Assembly: GCA_012295275.1 (NCBI GenBank)
Contig: CM022672.1
Coordinates: 26,850,930-26,914,929, forward strand
Length of the DNA: 64,000 bases
From: Chrysomallon squamiferum
Taxonomy: Eukaryota; Mollusca; Gastropoda; Neomphalida; Peltospiridae
Direction: 5' to 3'
Shown: positions 46,340 through 59,934 of the stretch, piece after piece
Layout: every line of letters begins with the position of its first letter
Position numbering within the stretch: position 1 is the first letter of the stretch
Notes under the pieces: generated by a model
What the model saw: only the letters and a program-made list of their open reading frames with translations
What the model was told of the DNA's origin: nothing
Database searches by the model: none
Program-made: the position numbers and the translations under genes

Positions 46340-49300
46340 TTATGTTTGCGCATATGGTTTTCTACCTGACTGTATAATCAGCTGATACACATATAAAGGA
46401 AAATTTCGGTTGTTATCTGTACTACTGCTTTGTCCTGTCACGTGACTCTCCTGTTCGTAGGCAGGAAGGGAATAGTTTGTTTTTGTTGTTGTTGTTGTTG
46501 TTTTTTCAATCATTATTATTTCCTAAGATTTGAGATTTTCAATAACTGACATTAGAGAGTTGTACTTTACAAAAAGTTTTCCCAGACTTTCACAAGCTTT
46601 CTGCTTCCCAGAACTATGAGTGAAAAATTAAGTTTTTTTGATTAATGACAATGTTTGGCAGAGATAATCAGGAAGAGCCAACAAAGAGAAAATAACTGGT
46701 ATCACTTGTTGATCGCTCATGCGGAGTGATCGTTCCTGAGATGGAAATGAAACAAAATAATGTTTTCCTTGTAACACACCATTAAGCGTGAACTTTGCAT
46801 GACAAGCAATTAATTTGAGTTATCGTTCTTATTGCTTCCTTTTTCAGTTTAACAATCACCAAGTTTGATTTATTGGACTAACATGTGCTGCAGACAGATC
46901 GTAAATACAGAGGTGGGGCGAATGTGACTGGAATAGGTTATAGTTATTTTTCAAACTGAATCGCTGAGTTCTTTTTAACGTTTTCTTTATCAAACTCAGT
47001 TTCCGAATTCTTTATCAAACTAATTACCCGAAACCTTTTACAATTTTACTTTTTAAAACTGAATTTCCAAACGCTTTTTATTATGTTATTTTGTTATCAT
47101 TTTTTTCTTCATTATGAAACAGATTGTCTGAAGTCTTTCGTGTTAATGTTCTATCTAACAAACCGAATTTCTGAATTCCTTTTAATTTTGCCTTTACCTC
47201 TTTCCACTATTAATTATATTATCTTGGGTTTTTTTTGTTTTGTTTTGTTTTGTTCTTTTTTTTTATCATAAGCATAAAATATATTTATAAGTGGAAAAAT
47301 GGAAACATATTTGACACTAAGTAGGACGCACGAATCAGCATGAATAATACAGCAGTGAGTTGGTAATGCAGTCAGTGACAGCTACTTGTTAGCAGCATTG
47401 TCTGAAATATTAAATTTTAAGAAGAAATTTGTACTGCAGTAGCCCTACATGATTAAATATGTATAGACCGTCTCAACACATTAGATATCTTTAGCTAATA
47501 CGAGTATAATTCTGTCTTCGGATATTTCCGTCATTTTTTGACATATTAAAAATCAGGAAGTTAATTAGAGATCTCTATTTAGTCTTTGCCGTTGTCATTC
47601 GTATGTCACACACGGAAATAACAGCAAATTAACCACTGCGCTATTTTAAAATATTTTACAGAGAGCCACTTACAGCAGGTAGGAAGAAATGCCATGTTCC
47701 CGAGGCGTTACGCGACTCAGTGGTGACATGGGTTAAATTAAGAAGTCAACACTGTTGCATTCATCGTTTGAAACTGGGGAAATCCAGCAGGGTTTTGAAG
47801 GGATCTACGTGTATCATGGAAGCATTCCCTGTTACGTCAGAAGCACAGTTTCTAAAATAACACTTCAACCACAACGATAAATATAGTTATAAATATAAAC
47901 ATAATGTATGAACTCACACACAGAAACCCACGGATATGTCAGACATGTACTTATTTACTTGTTATACGTGTCCAATGGCTATCATCTTCAGAAAGGTCAT
48001 CAAAGTACAGTCGGTGGTTAACCATATCATACCAATATAAATTTTAAAAATTATTTGTCGCACTAATTCTGAACTGTAACTAAATATAATTCTAGCACGT
48101 AAACACCGTTTCGGTTTGTCTTCATTTTTTCTTTTCTTTTTCAAAATAAATATGACTTTAGATTGAAATATTTTAAGTATAAAATTATGCTTTTAATTAT
48201 GAGAAATAAATTATTATTGTGTAACATCTTTACTTAATTTTACAATGATACCTAAGCTAAAAGGATTCATCGCTGGACATATATTCAAAAATCTTTGTAC
48301 ATCCCATATTACTTTTTTACAAAGAGATAAATTAATGGTATGAAATTCTAATAAAATCTGGAATTCACAATAAGAGAAGAATCGAAAAACATAAACTTCA
48401 TCTCGTTGAGAAATAAAATAATAAAAAGGATGCCAATAATTATAGTGAAATTTCATAGATATTTAAAAATAAAGCTACGTGCACCACTTTCCCACAATCA
48501 GAAATGAAATCAAAGTCACGCCTTTCTCAGAGACTATCGAACTACGAAAGTAAAACACCTCAAGTAACGTGAATTCCCAGTGTTTCTGAATTTTGTACAT
48601 TACATTATACTTAGGTCAACAAAGAAAAACTCTCAGTTGTCAAAACCTTATCATTCTTTCAGACAAAAAAAAAATTAAATAATAAAAATAATAATAATAA
48701 GTACAGGCTGTGAACCACCTCAACAATTTTTGTCAAGTCACACAACAAAAGAACATGAGCATTATGAATTGCAACGGATGTGGCAATTAACGGTTGACAC
48801 GTCCCTCTGTATTGTTCCTTTGCTAGTCGAAGCGACCCGTGTTCAGTACCCTCATTTTTATTGTCCGCCACCCATCAATCATCTGCCATTTTGCATTCAG
48901 AAGCTAATAAAAATGCCAAAGAAAGATGTTCGGTTTGTGAAGTGTTTCCCTCTTCAGATATTAGCGGCATCAAGGTGGTTGTCTCACACGGAATGCTATT
49001 ATTGGGTTTGCCAGGTGAAACACTCGTAGTTGCTGTAATGTTGGAGATAGCAGCAAAAACAGATCGATTTGAAAACGAGAGCTGGTGGAACAGATTGCTG
49101 TGATGGTGTTAATTTGTTCTGCTGTGTAGTTTTTATAAGTATTGGTCCCTAGACGTTGCAAATATATCTCGTTTTCTTTGTTCAAAGTTCGACGTTTATT
49201 CTGAGGCACTGTTCTGTGGGGGAAAAATAGTTATTTTGGGACATAATATGCTGAATGGTGTTAATGCTTTCAGGTGTTGACTTTTTTGTCTTCTTTTGAT

Positions 49301-49500
49301 GTTATTTTTTCAAAAATCTTCACCTTTCATCACCCTTCAGGTAGAACGTATTAAACATTTTGGCAAAAAAACCCGTCATCTTACAAAAAAATTATATTCT
49401 TCATTATTCTGCCACCCCAAAGCACATACGTCTTCATAACCATTCATACACACATGCACACAAACATATGCATGTATATGCGATGTCATATGTTAATTAC
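46340..49500. other. Gene-free stretch, mostly unique
   Basis: Local features are GTT units (46485-46500) and TTTTG units (47237-47254). A repeat-poor island at 48700-49110 has two overlapping open frames of 80-99 codons in different frames. Neither resembles a known family, so the island may be conserved noncoding sequence instead. Confidence 0.45.
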
Positions 49501-49504
49501 ATAA

Positions 49505-49580
49505 TATATGCCCGACTCGATAGGTGTTCCAGAACAAGAAAGTTTCAATGCCGGTGATTGGGTTCAAATCCATAAATCCA
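49505..49580 (+). mobile_element. Possible tRNA-derived SINE fragment
   Basis: gggttcaaatcc (49559-49570) is an excellent pol III B box. The upstream sequence gactcgataggtgttccag (49513-49531) is only weakly A-box-like. No acceptor stem is seen. Confidence 0.35.
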
Positions 49581-49889
49581 TCTCCGTTCAAACCCTAACT
49601 GTCAAAATTGTCTTCTTTTTATCTTTTTATCTTGTTTCAAATATCGGCAGGGCTTCGTTCATTTGCAAAGTAAAATATTATTATTCTGATGTAGAAGCAT
49701 GTGTTTTAGCAATAACATACGTTTTATTACGGCACTTGTCATACAGCTGTTTGTTTTGCTCAGATAAGTGCAGTAAATACGCTTCCGTGATTCTGCAGAT
49801 ATGTCTGAAAGTCTAATATCTTCATTTGCCGGCGAATGGAAATCGGAGATATTTAATCTCAAAAAGTGTGATCAAATCATTTGGGATAT

Positions 49890-50125
49890 ATACTGAGTGA
49901 CAGGTGCGCGGACAGAAATGACTCTTAATACGATATCGTTTTGCTATGCGAGCGCCGCCGTTCGTCGCGTCTTTGTGTTGTCAACGCAACGACGTTAAAC
50001 GCCTTATCAACCAATCAGTCCGTGAAGATTACGGCGCGCTCGGTGAAATAATATTTGACAGTTGTTGCAATAAATACAAGCTTTGACATTTGTCTGAGAG
50101 CGTAATGATCCGATCTGTTAACATC
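49890..50125. promoter_or_regulatory. Candidate regulatory island D with CCAAT box
   Basis: This is a GC- and CpG-rich patch in AT-rich surroundings, containing gagcgccgccgttcgtcgcg and caaccaatcagt (CCAAT-box-like, near 50008-50019). It ends just before a 29-base poly-A run (50148-50176). It could be a promoter or enhancer, but no gene was found beside it. Confidence 0.35.
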
Positions 50126-50142
50126 CGAGCATAAAAGGTAGT

Positions 50143-50146
<4 letters not shown>

Positions 50147-50178
<32 letters not shown>

Positions 50179-50192
50179 AGAGAGAGTGAGAG
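50147..50192. repeat. Poly-A followed by GA units
   Basis: About 29 A and then gagagagag. It could be a retroposed tail, but no element body is recognisable upstream. Confidence 0.8.
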
Positions 50193-50199
50193 AGAATAT

Positions 50200-51435
50200 T
50201 TGCCTGAAATAACTTTGAGAAAGAGCAGCGGGAATGGATACGAGTGCAAGCTGGAGTTAAGAGTTTAATGGTCGGGTATACTTGTACTTATCAGCGTACC
50301 AGTAAGACAAATATTTGGGGGAGTGGGGAATGCAGAGAAAGAGAGGCAAGCTCTTTTCTTGTTATTTAAATTGTTTCAAGAAGAAAAAGGAGATAGCAAC
50401 AACATATAAAAAATACACGATATGGCAGAATAAATAAAATTTACTGACATCATGTTGTAAAGTCATTTATTGTAATTAGACATAATATTATGTGTAAGTA
50501 AACATTTGTCTCTTTATATATCATCCATCCATCCATATATATATACACACACACACACACACATATGCACATTGTATGCAAACATATATACTTAAACACA
50601 CGTACGTATATACAGAAATATATTCATACATAATTATACAGAGACAAACAGATACACATTATCATTTATTTCTATAATAAAATTTAGCTGCTGCTGTGCA
50701 GAAAAGGAATCACATACAAATTTAGACAGACTCGTAACATTTGTACAACGAAGAAAAAGCCACTTAATTTCATTAAATAATGCTAAGGATAGATATGGAA
50801 TTTTACATATTTGTATCGATATTGTGCCAGCTTTAATATCAATCGATCACATTCGTATCTTACTTTACATCAATTAAAGAAAATCGTCTGGAAATTTAAT
50901 TACTCTGTCAGCTTAATAATTTATTTCTCGGATCGTAACAAATCGTATTTTACTGAAAGATTTATTGGGAGTGAAATAAAAAAAAAAAAAAAAAAAAAAA
51001 ATTGATATTTATATAGTAGTTCTTCTTGTCTTATTTTTTCTTAAAGCCACCGTGATAATATTTTGTTCTCAATAATCTTTTTCACCTACTAGTATCTCAA
51101 ACAGATGGCTCATTTCAAATAAGTTATAATTACGATTTAAAGGAGGGAAAAAATAATGCTACTTTAATACTTTAATTGTATTGTCTAATAATGGTAAATT
51201 AAATTCTCCAAGAAATGTGTGTTTAGGAAGGGGGTATCCCGCAATAGACAATATTTCAATAAAAAAATTTAAATATTTTCTTTTGAAGATTCCTCCCAAT
51301 ACGTTTAAAATTTCACTTATAAATATTAAATAATATCCCCAAATTTATTTTAAAACTTTTTATATAACCACTTCAGATATTTACTTCGATATTTTAAACA
51401 CAATAAAAACTGAAAACATGATTTTGTACATCAGT
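50200..51435. other. Gene-free AT-rich stretch
   Basis: CATA/CA repeats occupy 50523-50660 and a poly-A run 50978-51001. No gene is seen. Confidence 0.55.
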
Positions 51436-51439
51436 AAAA

Positions 51440-51440
<1 letters not shown>

Positions 51441-51509
<69 letters not shown>

Positions 51510-51562
51510 TATAAACAGTAATATATATATATGTTGTGTGTGTGTATATATATATATATATA
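51441..51562. repeat. (AAT)n with TA/GT tail
   Basis: An AAT run (51441-51510) is followed by TA and GT units to 51562. Confidence 0.95.
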
Positions 51563-51564
51563 CA

Positions 51565-52120
51565 TATTTCTGTAATGAAATCCGCCAATTCCGGACTTTC
51601 ATTACTCCTAATGCATGTACTTACAAGCAATGTATTATTCATCAAAGCTTTTTGTAAAATTGCTCCTTTCTTACAAAATTACGGCTTCCGAATCAATAAA
51701 GAATTTTCATCTCATTCTGTGTTGCTTTAGTGCCACATACAAATAAATCTCAATCACTGCAGAGCCGTTTACGTAATCTTCCGTCGAGCGGCAGTCGAAT
51801 AATTTTCCCAAGGATAATAAATTCGTTTCGGAAAATTTTCAATACCGCTAAATTGCTTACGAAGAAGTGTTTATGAAAATTCAGATGTCTTTGAGAAATG
51901 GCGGGCATAATTTAACATAAACTTATTATGACTGGTGGTTTAATAAACATAAAACAATAAGTGTATTGACTGTACAGCAGATAATGGGAACCAGTAACTC
52001 GGTTCCGGTGTATTTTGAATGGACGTGTTCGAGCGTGCTCTGCGAGTCAGTTTGAGAATGAAGTGGTATGTGTAAAAGTCTATAATGTGCTTCATTTGTT
52101 TTACACTCCAGCTCCGTTCT
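51565..52120. other. Gene-free unique sequence
   Basis: Single-copy, moderately AT-rich. A GC-richer patch lies at 51755-51860. No coding signal is seen. Confidence 0.5.
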
Positions 52121-52124
52121 TCGA

Positions 52125-52173
52125 ATGTGTATATATATACACACATATATGCATACATACATACATACATACA

Positions 52174-52262
<89 letters not shown>
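52125..52262. repeat. CATA, (TA)n, (GA)n compound microsatellite
   Basis: CATA units (52150-52172), TA (52176-52220) and AG (52221-52262). It has the same TA-to-GA order as 6727-6836. Confidence 0.97.
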
Positions 52263-52264
<2 letters not shown>

Positions 52265-52602
52265 AATAACAATCTATATATGAATTGTTTGGAAAAGGGT
52301 AGCGCACGTGCGTGTGATTCTGTTAATCATTTTTAAAAATGTTATTTTTTAGATGCATATAGTATTATTGACTTCAGTATTTAATTTTTGTATTGTATTC
52401 ATTTATTCTTTCATTCATTTAGCATATAATTCATTATTTATTGAAATATTTAAAGAATATAACCTTTTTTGTTTGTTTTGGAGAAATGATTAAAAATCGA
52501 GATTCCAAGGCACGTCCTTTCACCTGTCTTATAATTCTGAAATAAACTGTCATTTCTTTCCATTTGTGCCTGTTTGTCGGTAAACAAAACAGGAGATATC
52601 AA

Positions 52603-52623
52603 TATATATATATATATATAACA

Positions 52624-52672
<49 letters not shown>
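52603..52672. repeat. (TA)n(CA)n microsatellite
   Basis: TA at 52603-52620 is followed by a CA run at 52628-52672. Confidence 0.96.
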
Positions 52673-52676
<4 letters not shown>

Positions 52677-52763
52677 AAAAAAATAAAATAAAACAAATAA
52701 AAACCACGATTCGGATCTAAAAATTCGATAAAAGTATTTTTTCACTGCATATAAACAACGATA

Positions 52764-52764
52764 T

Positions 52765-52832
<68 letters not shown>

Positions 52833-52857
52833 TATTATTATTATTATTATTATTAGC
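52764..52857. repeat. (TTTA)n(TTA)n microsatellite
   Basis: TTTA units to about 52802 are followed by TTA units to 52855. Confidence 0.95.
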
Positions 52858-53172
52858 TGTTTTTGTTGTTATTTGATATGGACTAGGCGAACTGGTTTTA
52901 ACCTTGTAATTAATTATGTAATGGAAGAATTATTCTTGTAAACACACCACATACAAGACAGATGACAAAATTCAGCAATAAATCCGTGTACTAATGCATG
53001 CACACGTGTGTACATAAATTTATTCTGGCACAGATGTGTACAAATCGGCTTAATTTTCTTGTTAATATAACCGATTCCAGTCCGGGACAACCGATCATGA
53101 AATAGTATATCCGGTTGTTACATACCAAATGAGACTAAGTTGAAACGTGATGTCTCTTTCAATTTTATTACT

Positions 53173-53173
<1 letters not shown>

Positions 53174-53248
<75 letters not shown>

Positions 53249-53250
53249 CC
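53174..53250. repeat. (CT)n microsatellite
   Basis: A pure CT run ending in ccccc. Confidence 0.97.
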
Positions 53251-53259
53251 TTAAACAGA

Positions 53260-54630
53260 AGTGTTAAAAAGAAATAAAATTTTAATAAAAAGAAGAAAAG
53301 AAAAGAAATTAAGACAATAATTCAAGGAATATATAATAAGAAAAAAAAAAAAAACAAGAAGTAAAAAGTTTACTAAAGAACAGAAACATCAATACCTTTT
53401 AGTGTTCAGAAAAAGGGTCAACAAACTGTATAATATATTGAAATTTATATCACTGAGACAGTGTACGGTCTGAGTACAGTATTTAGACAGTAAAGAAATA
53501 GAAATTAATCAGCCAGTCACTTAACAAGATTGCCTGACCCTTTAGGTTAAATAGCCAAACTGAAAGCTTTTAAAACATTGCCGAACAAAACGGTACATAC
53601 AGAGGGCCTGTTAGGCCACTACCTTTTAATCAATCAACCACATGTTTTTAGCAACGCGGAGAGATACTCAAGTAATGATTGATGGTTGTGGCCGCACGAC
53701 GAACCAAACCGGAAGACCTTACGCACAAACCGTATGAGCAACCGGTCCGCCATTATTGAAGACAAGTGTCTGCTGAGAAACCAAACACACTGACTGCTTG
53801 AAACGAAAATAATCTCCGCTGTTTGGGGAGAAAGATGAGCTGGGTCACGTAAGGTCACAGACAAGCCCGAGGTCGGATTGGAAAAAAAAAAAAAAAAAAA
53901 AAAATGACGCCCTTTCAAACAAAACAGGAAATGAATTAATGTAAATAATTTCTTTTTTTTTTTTTTTTTTTTTTTTTAATCTCGCAAGTGACAAATTACC
54001 ATAGCGATTTTTAAATTTTAAAATTCCTTTTTGAAATTGTATTTATTCAAGAGCATAAAAATCGTTGTCCATAATAATTTAAATGCAAATATGAATATGC
54101 TGAAGCAAAGTGAATAGACCGCTCAGCCGATGTACCATAAAAAAAAAAAAGAAAAAAGTTATTTTCCCGTTATGGCCAGTGCTCCATGACTGATGTATCA
54201 AAAACAATAATAAGTGTTTTTAGTTTTCTGAGATAAGAAAGAAATTCAGTATAACATCTGCGTATTTTTGTTTTCTTTTTTCTTACTTACTTTCTTTCTT
54301 TCTTTTTATTTTTTCTTGTGAATACTCATTTTGATGTTACTACAGAAAATTATTGTTTCCTTAGCCTACAGTTTGTTTTACATAGAGGTTATTAATCTGA
54401 TTTTCATAATCCACGAACAAACAGAATAAATTATTATTAAACCATTTTCTTTGCTCAGAAGTTTCGTACTGTTAAAATAAAATTCAAATTAAAATTAAAA
54501 TGATGTTTGTTATTTCGTTTTAATCTGATTGCATCGAAGCTGAGAAAGAATTTTGTAATAAATGAAAACGTATTAATTAGAATAATCTATTAGGAAGAAG
54601 GTTGATATTTTAAATTGCATTTGCCATTAT
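53260..54630. other. Gene-free stretch with homopolymers
   Basis: Poly-A at 53881-53903 and poly-T at 53952-53977 bracket about 50 bp. 53570-53880 is repeat-poor and GC-richer, with a 94-codon minus-strand open frame of no recognised family. Confidence 0.5.
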
Positions 54631-54634
54631 AAAA

Positions 54635-55105
54635 TTACCATTACTACTATTATTACCATTACTGCTACTATTACTACTTCCATTACTGCTGCTACTACTA
54701 TTGCGATTACCACTACTAATACTAATATTGCTATTACTGTCATTAGTACTATAATAATAACAAGTATATCTACGACTACTAGTACTACCTTTACTATCAA
54801 AACAATAAAAAGAAACAAAAAACAACAAAACAAGCGCAAGTATTGATGCTACCACCATCTTACGCGCGCGCGCGCACTCACACACGCACACACACACACA
54901 GAAACATAGGTACCCCCAATATATACATAAATAAATACATACATCCAAAATAAAAACAATTACTATTATCATTACAGTAACAACTACTATTCCTATTATT
55001 ATTATTACTATTAGGCCTATTCCTATTATTATTATTGCTGTTCTTGTTGTTGTTGTTGTTGTTGTTGCTGGTGCTGCTGCTCTTGTTGTTGCTGTCGTTT
55101 TATTA
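54635..55105. repeat. ACT/ATT, CA and TTG trinucleotide cluster
   Basis: Degenerate ACT/ATT units lie at 54640-54790, a cgcg/CA run at 54865-54900, ATT/ACT units at 54960-55035 and TTG/TGC units at 55035-55100. Confidence 0.88.
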
Positions 55106-55119
55106 TAATTACTATTATG

Positions 55120-55345
55120 AACCGCGCAACAGATTTCGCGGACTTAATTTAAGCAAGGAATGTCAAATACAGCCACTTTCCGTCTGTGAAGTAATAAGCA
55201 TACATTTCAGTTCCATTCACTGCCGGATTAAGCTGCGAGGCAAACGTGATGACAAACCCATAGTGATCACACGTGACTGGCGTGATTACGTATCACGCGA
55301 AGGATTTATCTGAATAATTTCAAGGATAAAGGCGAAGAGATTAGC
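55120..55345. promoter_or_regulatory. Candidate conserved noncoding element E
   Basis: This is a repeat-free, GC-richer patch directly after the trinucleotide cluster. It contains cacgtgactggcgtgattac and tatcacgcgaagg. No exon structure fits. Confidence 0.3.
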
Positions 55346-55349
55346 CGCT

Positions 55350-56310
55350 GTAAGATGAAAGGAGTCAATAGACACATTTCTGAAGTACCATATGTCTTCA
55401 GCAATTTCCCTTACAGCCTGCACATTTTACACACACTACTTTATTATGATTTGTATTTATCCGTCATTTCACATAATCTTTGCTAAGTATAAAGTTTTGA
55501 CGACAAAATAACAAGCCCCCGCACCAAACAAAAAATGCATAGAAACTCCAATTCTTTCATGTTTAGAGACATCACCTACAGACATATACAAAACAAGACT
55601 TTACAGACTGATAAATAAGCTATTATTTATTTGTTTGTAGTTGTCTATAATTTATAATTAATATATTTTCTTTCAGTCTGTATAATCTTTTTTTGTTTTT
55701 TTGTTGAGTGTGTCATTATTTTTAGGGATTTGTGTTTTTAATATGTTTTTGTGTGTGTTGTTGTTATTTTATTTTATTTTATTTTATTTTTTATTATTAT
55801 TATTTTTTTATTTATGTATTTATTTATTTGTTTGTTTGTTTGTTTGTTGTTGCTGGCTTAGAAGGTTCCTTGTCCTTTTTTTAATTATTATTAGAAAGGA
55901 ACTTTAAAAAAAAAGATTTTTGTAAACATATTTTCATTGGAATAAACAATATAGCAATATCTAACCACAAAATCTATTACTGCTTATATGTAATCACTTG
56001 TATTTATTTTAAATAATCAAACATCTTTTACTGTGTTTTTCTCTATTTTTAATAGAGTGTGAATCTCGGTCTGTGTGTTTTACCTGTTTCTTTTCAGTCG
56101 TTTTGATGAAACTGTAACTTACAAAGTAGCGGTACAATCACTAGAGGCTCTCTAGTTCTGATAAAAACAATTTTATATAATGTCTTCAAACACAGAAAGA
56201 AGAATCACAGTGGCAAAAATGTTATTTCACAGTGACACTTAGTTACTGTAATTATTAGATCTGTATATGAATATTAACAATAATTACAGCAAAAACAAAA
56301 ATAGTCCTCC
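55350..56310. other. Gene-free AT-rich stretch
   Basis: TTTTA units (55768-55790), TTTG units (55828-55848) and T-rich sequence. No gene is seen. Confidence 0.6.
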
Positions 56311-56317
56311 GTATGTT

Positions 56318-56367
56318 ATAATAATAATAATAATAATAATATTATAATAATAATAATAATAATAATA

Positions 56368-56412
<45 letters not shown>

Positions 56413-56495
56413 CTAATAGTAGTAGTAATAGTGATAGTAGTATTAGTAGTAGTTGCAGTAGTTGTAGGAGTAGCAGCAATAGCAGCAGTAGTAAT
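56318..56495. repeat. AAT-to-ATT polarity-switch microsatellite plus AGT units
   Basis: AAT units (56318-56368, with one slip) turn into ATT units (56369-56411), so the two halves are reverse complements with no loop. Degenerate AGT/GTA units follow to about 56492. Confidence 0.93.
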
Positions 56496-56764
56496 AACAT
56501 ATGAACGATATGTATTTGGATTAAATGTTGGTACCACCAAGCACTAAAAGTACAAAATAAATCCGTTCATGGACAAAACACCACACCTTCTGTTACCTTG
56601 AAAAGGTGAGAGGAGAGTGAAGAATGAAGTGCTGTGAACACATAATTAGATTTGTCCCAGCTGCAAGATTCATTACGAATTCCGAATATCGTTTAATCTG
56701 CTCTTAAACGTGTTATGACCAAGTTTCAATATATCCGGCTTAACACAGATGGTATAGGATGTAT

Positions 56765-56975
<211 letters not shown>

Positions 56976-56979
56976 GCTT

Positions 56980-59070
56980 CAAGCTTCATTAGAAGACACC
57001 TTCTGTGACAGACAAATTGATTTTCATATTTTTTTCATTTCGTTTGCAGAGTGCCCGGAGCATAATAAACAGTCTTCAGTGGTTTGTGCCAGATTATCCG
57101 TGTTTGAAAATTAATCTGACAGCTTTTGTACCGGTTACTGATAGTGTAAATAATAAATGAATCATCAGTCGATGTTTGCAGATTTCCTAATGCAAAAAGA
57201 TTATAGGCTTTTAACATGTCAAACGTATGAACTTTCTTAAAGAGTACGAGAATAAACTTGTTGTCATTAAGCACCAAATGATCTTTCTTACTACCTTCTC
57301 TAAGGCAGGAAAATACGTAACAGCCGTGGAGAATTGACTGGAACGGAAAATAAACAAATATAATCATTAGTTTTGTAGTAATAATAGTTGTAGTTGACGT
57401 AGTTGACGTAGCAGCAGCGTCAGACACAGGTGTAGTGGCAGTAACAGAGACGAAGAAATAAATGCAGCGAAGTCGAAGAATAAAACTGACGTATTTGATC
57501 TGGGAATATGGAAAGGTGACATCCCTCAACATTTAGGATCTTTACTACAACAAACAAAAGCAACAACAACAACAAAATGAAACAACAGTCAAATATATAA
57601 CAAATAAACTATAAAAACAAACAAAAAACAACTCAGAATAACACTGTACATTTTATTTACAGTTTCATTTCTTTATAAGTTGGCCATTCTAACATAACGG
57701 TTTTACATTTGACTCTAAGTGTTATGACTGTAAAAATCTACAGATTCACATTCATCGTTAACTTGTAAAACCTATGTACAAAATGACCAAAGCACACCAA
57801 ACTGAACTCTACAGACTGTCTGAATGAAAACACTGCAGAGTGGACAACATACACACATCAACAAAAGTAACGCACAAGCGAGAGGGAACAAAAGAATACT
57901 GCAGTGATGACATTCATAAATTCATCGTTATCAATTAGAGAGAGAGAGATGTTACAGTTAAAACATCAAGATGAACAACAGAGAACGTGTTTATTAAACC
58001 ATTTTACATTCAAGGCGTGTTCAATATAAATTTTATTTTATTTTACCGTTGTTTATGACGTCACTGTCGTTGTGACCTGTCTATAATTTCGTAATGATCA
58101 TCATTTCTTTCTACATCTACTCTAGAAATGTAAGTCGCACGGAATCATCGTTCAGTCAGAAAAGGATGTGACGTCATAGTCATCTTTATTACACTTGAAT
58201 ACAAACAGTTTCATAAACACGGACTTTTGCCGAGAATACATTAACCCTAACCATTCAAACTGTTTCCACTAAAAAATAAAATATAAAAATATAAAATAAA
58301 AGAAATAATGGTTAAAAAAATTTAATAAAATGAAAAATAAGAATTGTGCTCTGTGTTGGGATACTATTTATATCTTGCCTTCCTCCACCGGGATGGTACA
58401 TGATACTACATTATACATGTACATATATGACACGACCCGACACTACCCGAATCTTTCTTAATATTATCTTGTGAAAAATCCTATAATTATTTCTATTTTT
58501 TAATAGACAATGTCAGTGCTATATCATAATCTTGCAGTATTTTACTTAACGTTACTAAGTACTAGTCCAGAACATCGTAAATGAACTTGTATTTGGATCT
58601 CAATTCGGTTTTTTGTTGTTGTTTTTTCTCCTTTTATTCACGATTTATTTCGCGACTTTAAACTGTGTTACATGAGTCTTGTCTATATGTGTTACCGTTA
58701 CGTAGGTGCTATGAATAGTAACTATGTAGACAATCAGATGTAGAGAAAGCACATAATCTGTTGTAGAGGTGAGTTTCGGCTCGACACCGCTGGGAAATGC
58801 ATTCCGTTCATTAAAAAGCAGCAGACAGGATCACGGATCGTGGTTCATCGCAAGGTCAGAGCACATTTACGTCCGTGTTATTTTAACGAACAATAATAAT
58901 ATCAATATTTCCATTAGAAACGCATTATCGTATTGACTAGTACTTTCAATCCGCTCGACTTATACATAATTAATTAACAATTAGTGAGGTGATATCTGAT
59001 CTACCAGGGCCAAATGTACTCAAGCTGTGTTGTATTCATAGTGCAAATTATAAAGAGGCCTTTTATTTAG
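56980..59070. other. Gene-free unique sequence
   Basis: The 165-codon minus-strand frame at 57035-57532 is the longest non-repetitive frame in this half. It has no recognised domain and includes a Thr/Ala-rich low-complexity part, so I do not call it a gene. The rest is AT-rich single-copy sequence. Confidence 0.45.
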
Positions 59071-59074
59071 TAAT

Positions 59075-59208
59075 TAATTTATTATTATTACTACTACTAC
59101 TAAGGCTACTACTATTAATATCTTTATTATTATTATTACTACTATTACTATTCTTCTTATTATTACAATTACTGTTGTTATTATTATTATTATTAGTAGT
59201 AGTAGTAA

Positions 59209-59261
<53 letters not shown>

Positions 59262-59310
59262 ATAGTAGTAGTAGTAGTAGTAGTAGTAGTAATAGTAGTA
59301 GTAGTAGCAT
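59075..59310. repeat. ATT/ACT then (AGT)n trinucleotide tract
   Basis: ATT/ACT units (59078-59190) are followed by nearly pure AGT (59192-59308, a few AAT). AGT is the reverse complement of the ACT block at 56.9 kb. Confidence 0.96.
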
Positions 59311-59754
59311 AAATGTTAGTTTAATATCTGTATAAACAAAACATTATTTATTGTAATCCCGAATTTTTTAATCTGAGGAAACATTTCAATAATAACAAAT
59401 CATGGCTATAGTAAAAGTAATATGTACTAGGTTATTATTATTATTATTATTATATAATTTGCCATAAAATTAGTATTTTAGAATCACTGATGCTACAAGA
59501 GTAAAAACAATATTAACTACAACCATTTCTGTTATAAATACGATATGATACAACCATACCAAGAACGACGAAAAGGAACATTGGTTTCACAAAATAATTC
59601 AGATATCTGACAGACTGTTACAATATGATCACAGATCAATGAATACTTGGTGAATTTGCCATTCATTTTTAAAAGTATTGATATTCAACCTTCTATCACT
59701 CCGCCAGAACTGAACGAAGAAAGGAGTAAAGCGGTCCGATATAGTTCATTATTA

Positions 59755-59861
59755 ATTTACTTATTATTATTATCATTATTACCATCATCATTATCATCAT
59801 CATAATCATTATATTTATTAATTCTATTATCATCAACATCATCATTATAATCATTGTATTA

Positions 59862-59929
<68 letters not shown>

Positions 59930-59930
59930 A
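59755..59930. repeat. ATT/ATC then pure (ATT)n tract
   Basis: Degenerate ATT/ATC units (59758-59860) pass into an ATT run (59862-59928). Confidence 0.96.
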
Positions 59931-59934
59931 AATA

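Noticed and set aside
48730-49103. Two overlapping 80-99 codon plus-strand frames
   Set aside because: They overlap in different frames, neither resembles a family, and no matching splice pattern or neighbouring exons were found.
57035-57532. 165-codon minus-strand frame
   Set aside because: No recognisable domain, a low-complexity Thr/Ala stretch, AT-biased composition and no splice-supported neighbours.
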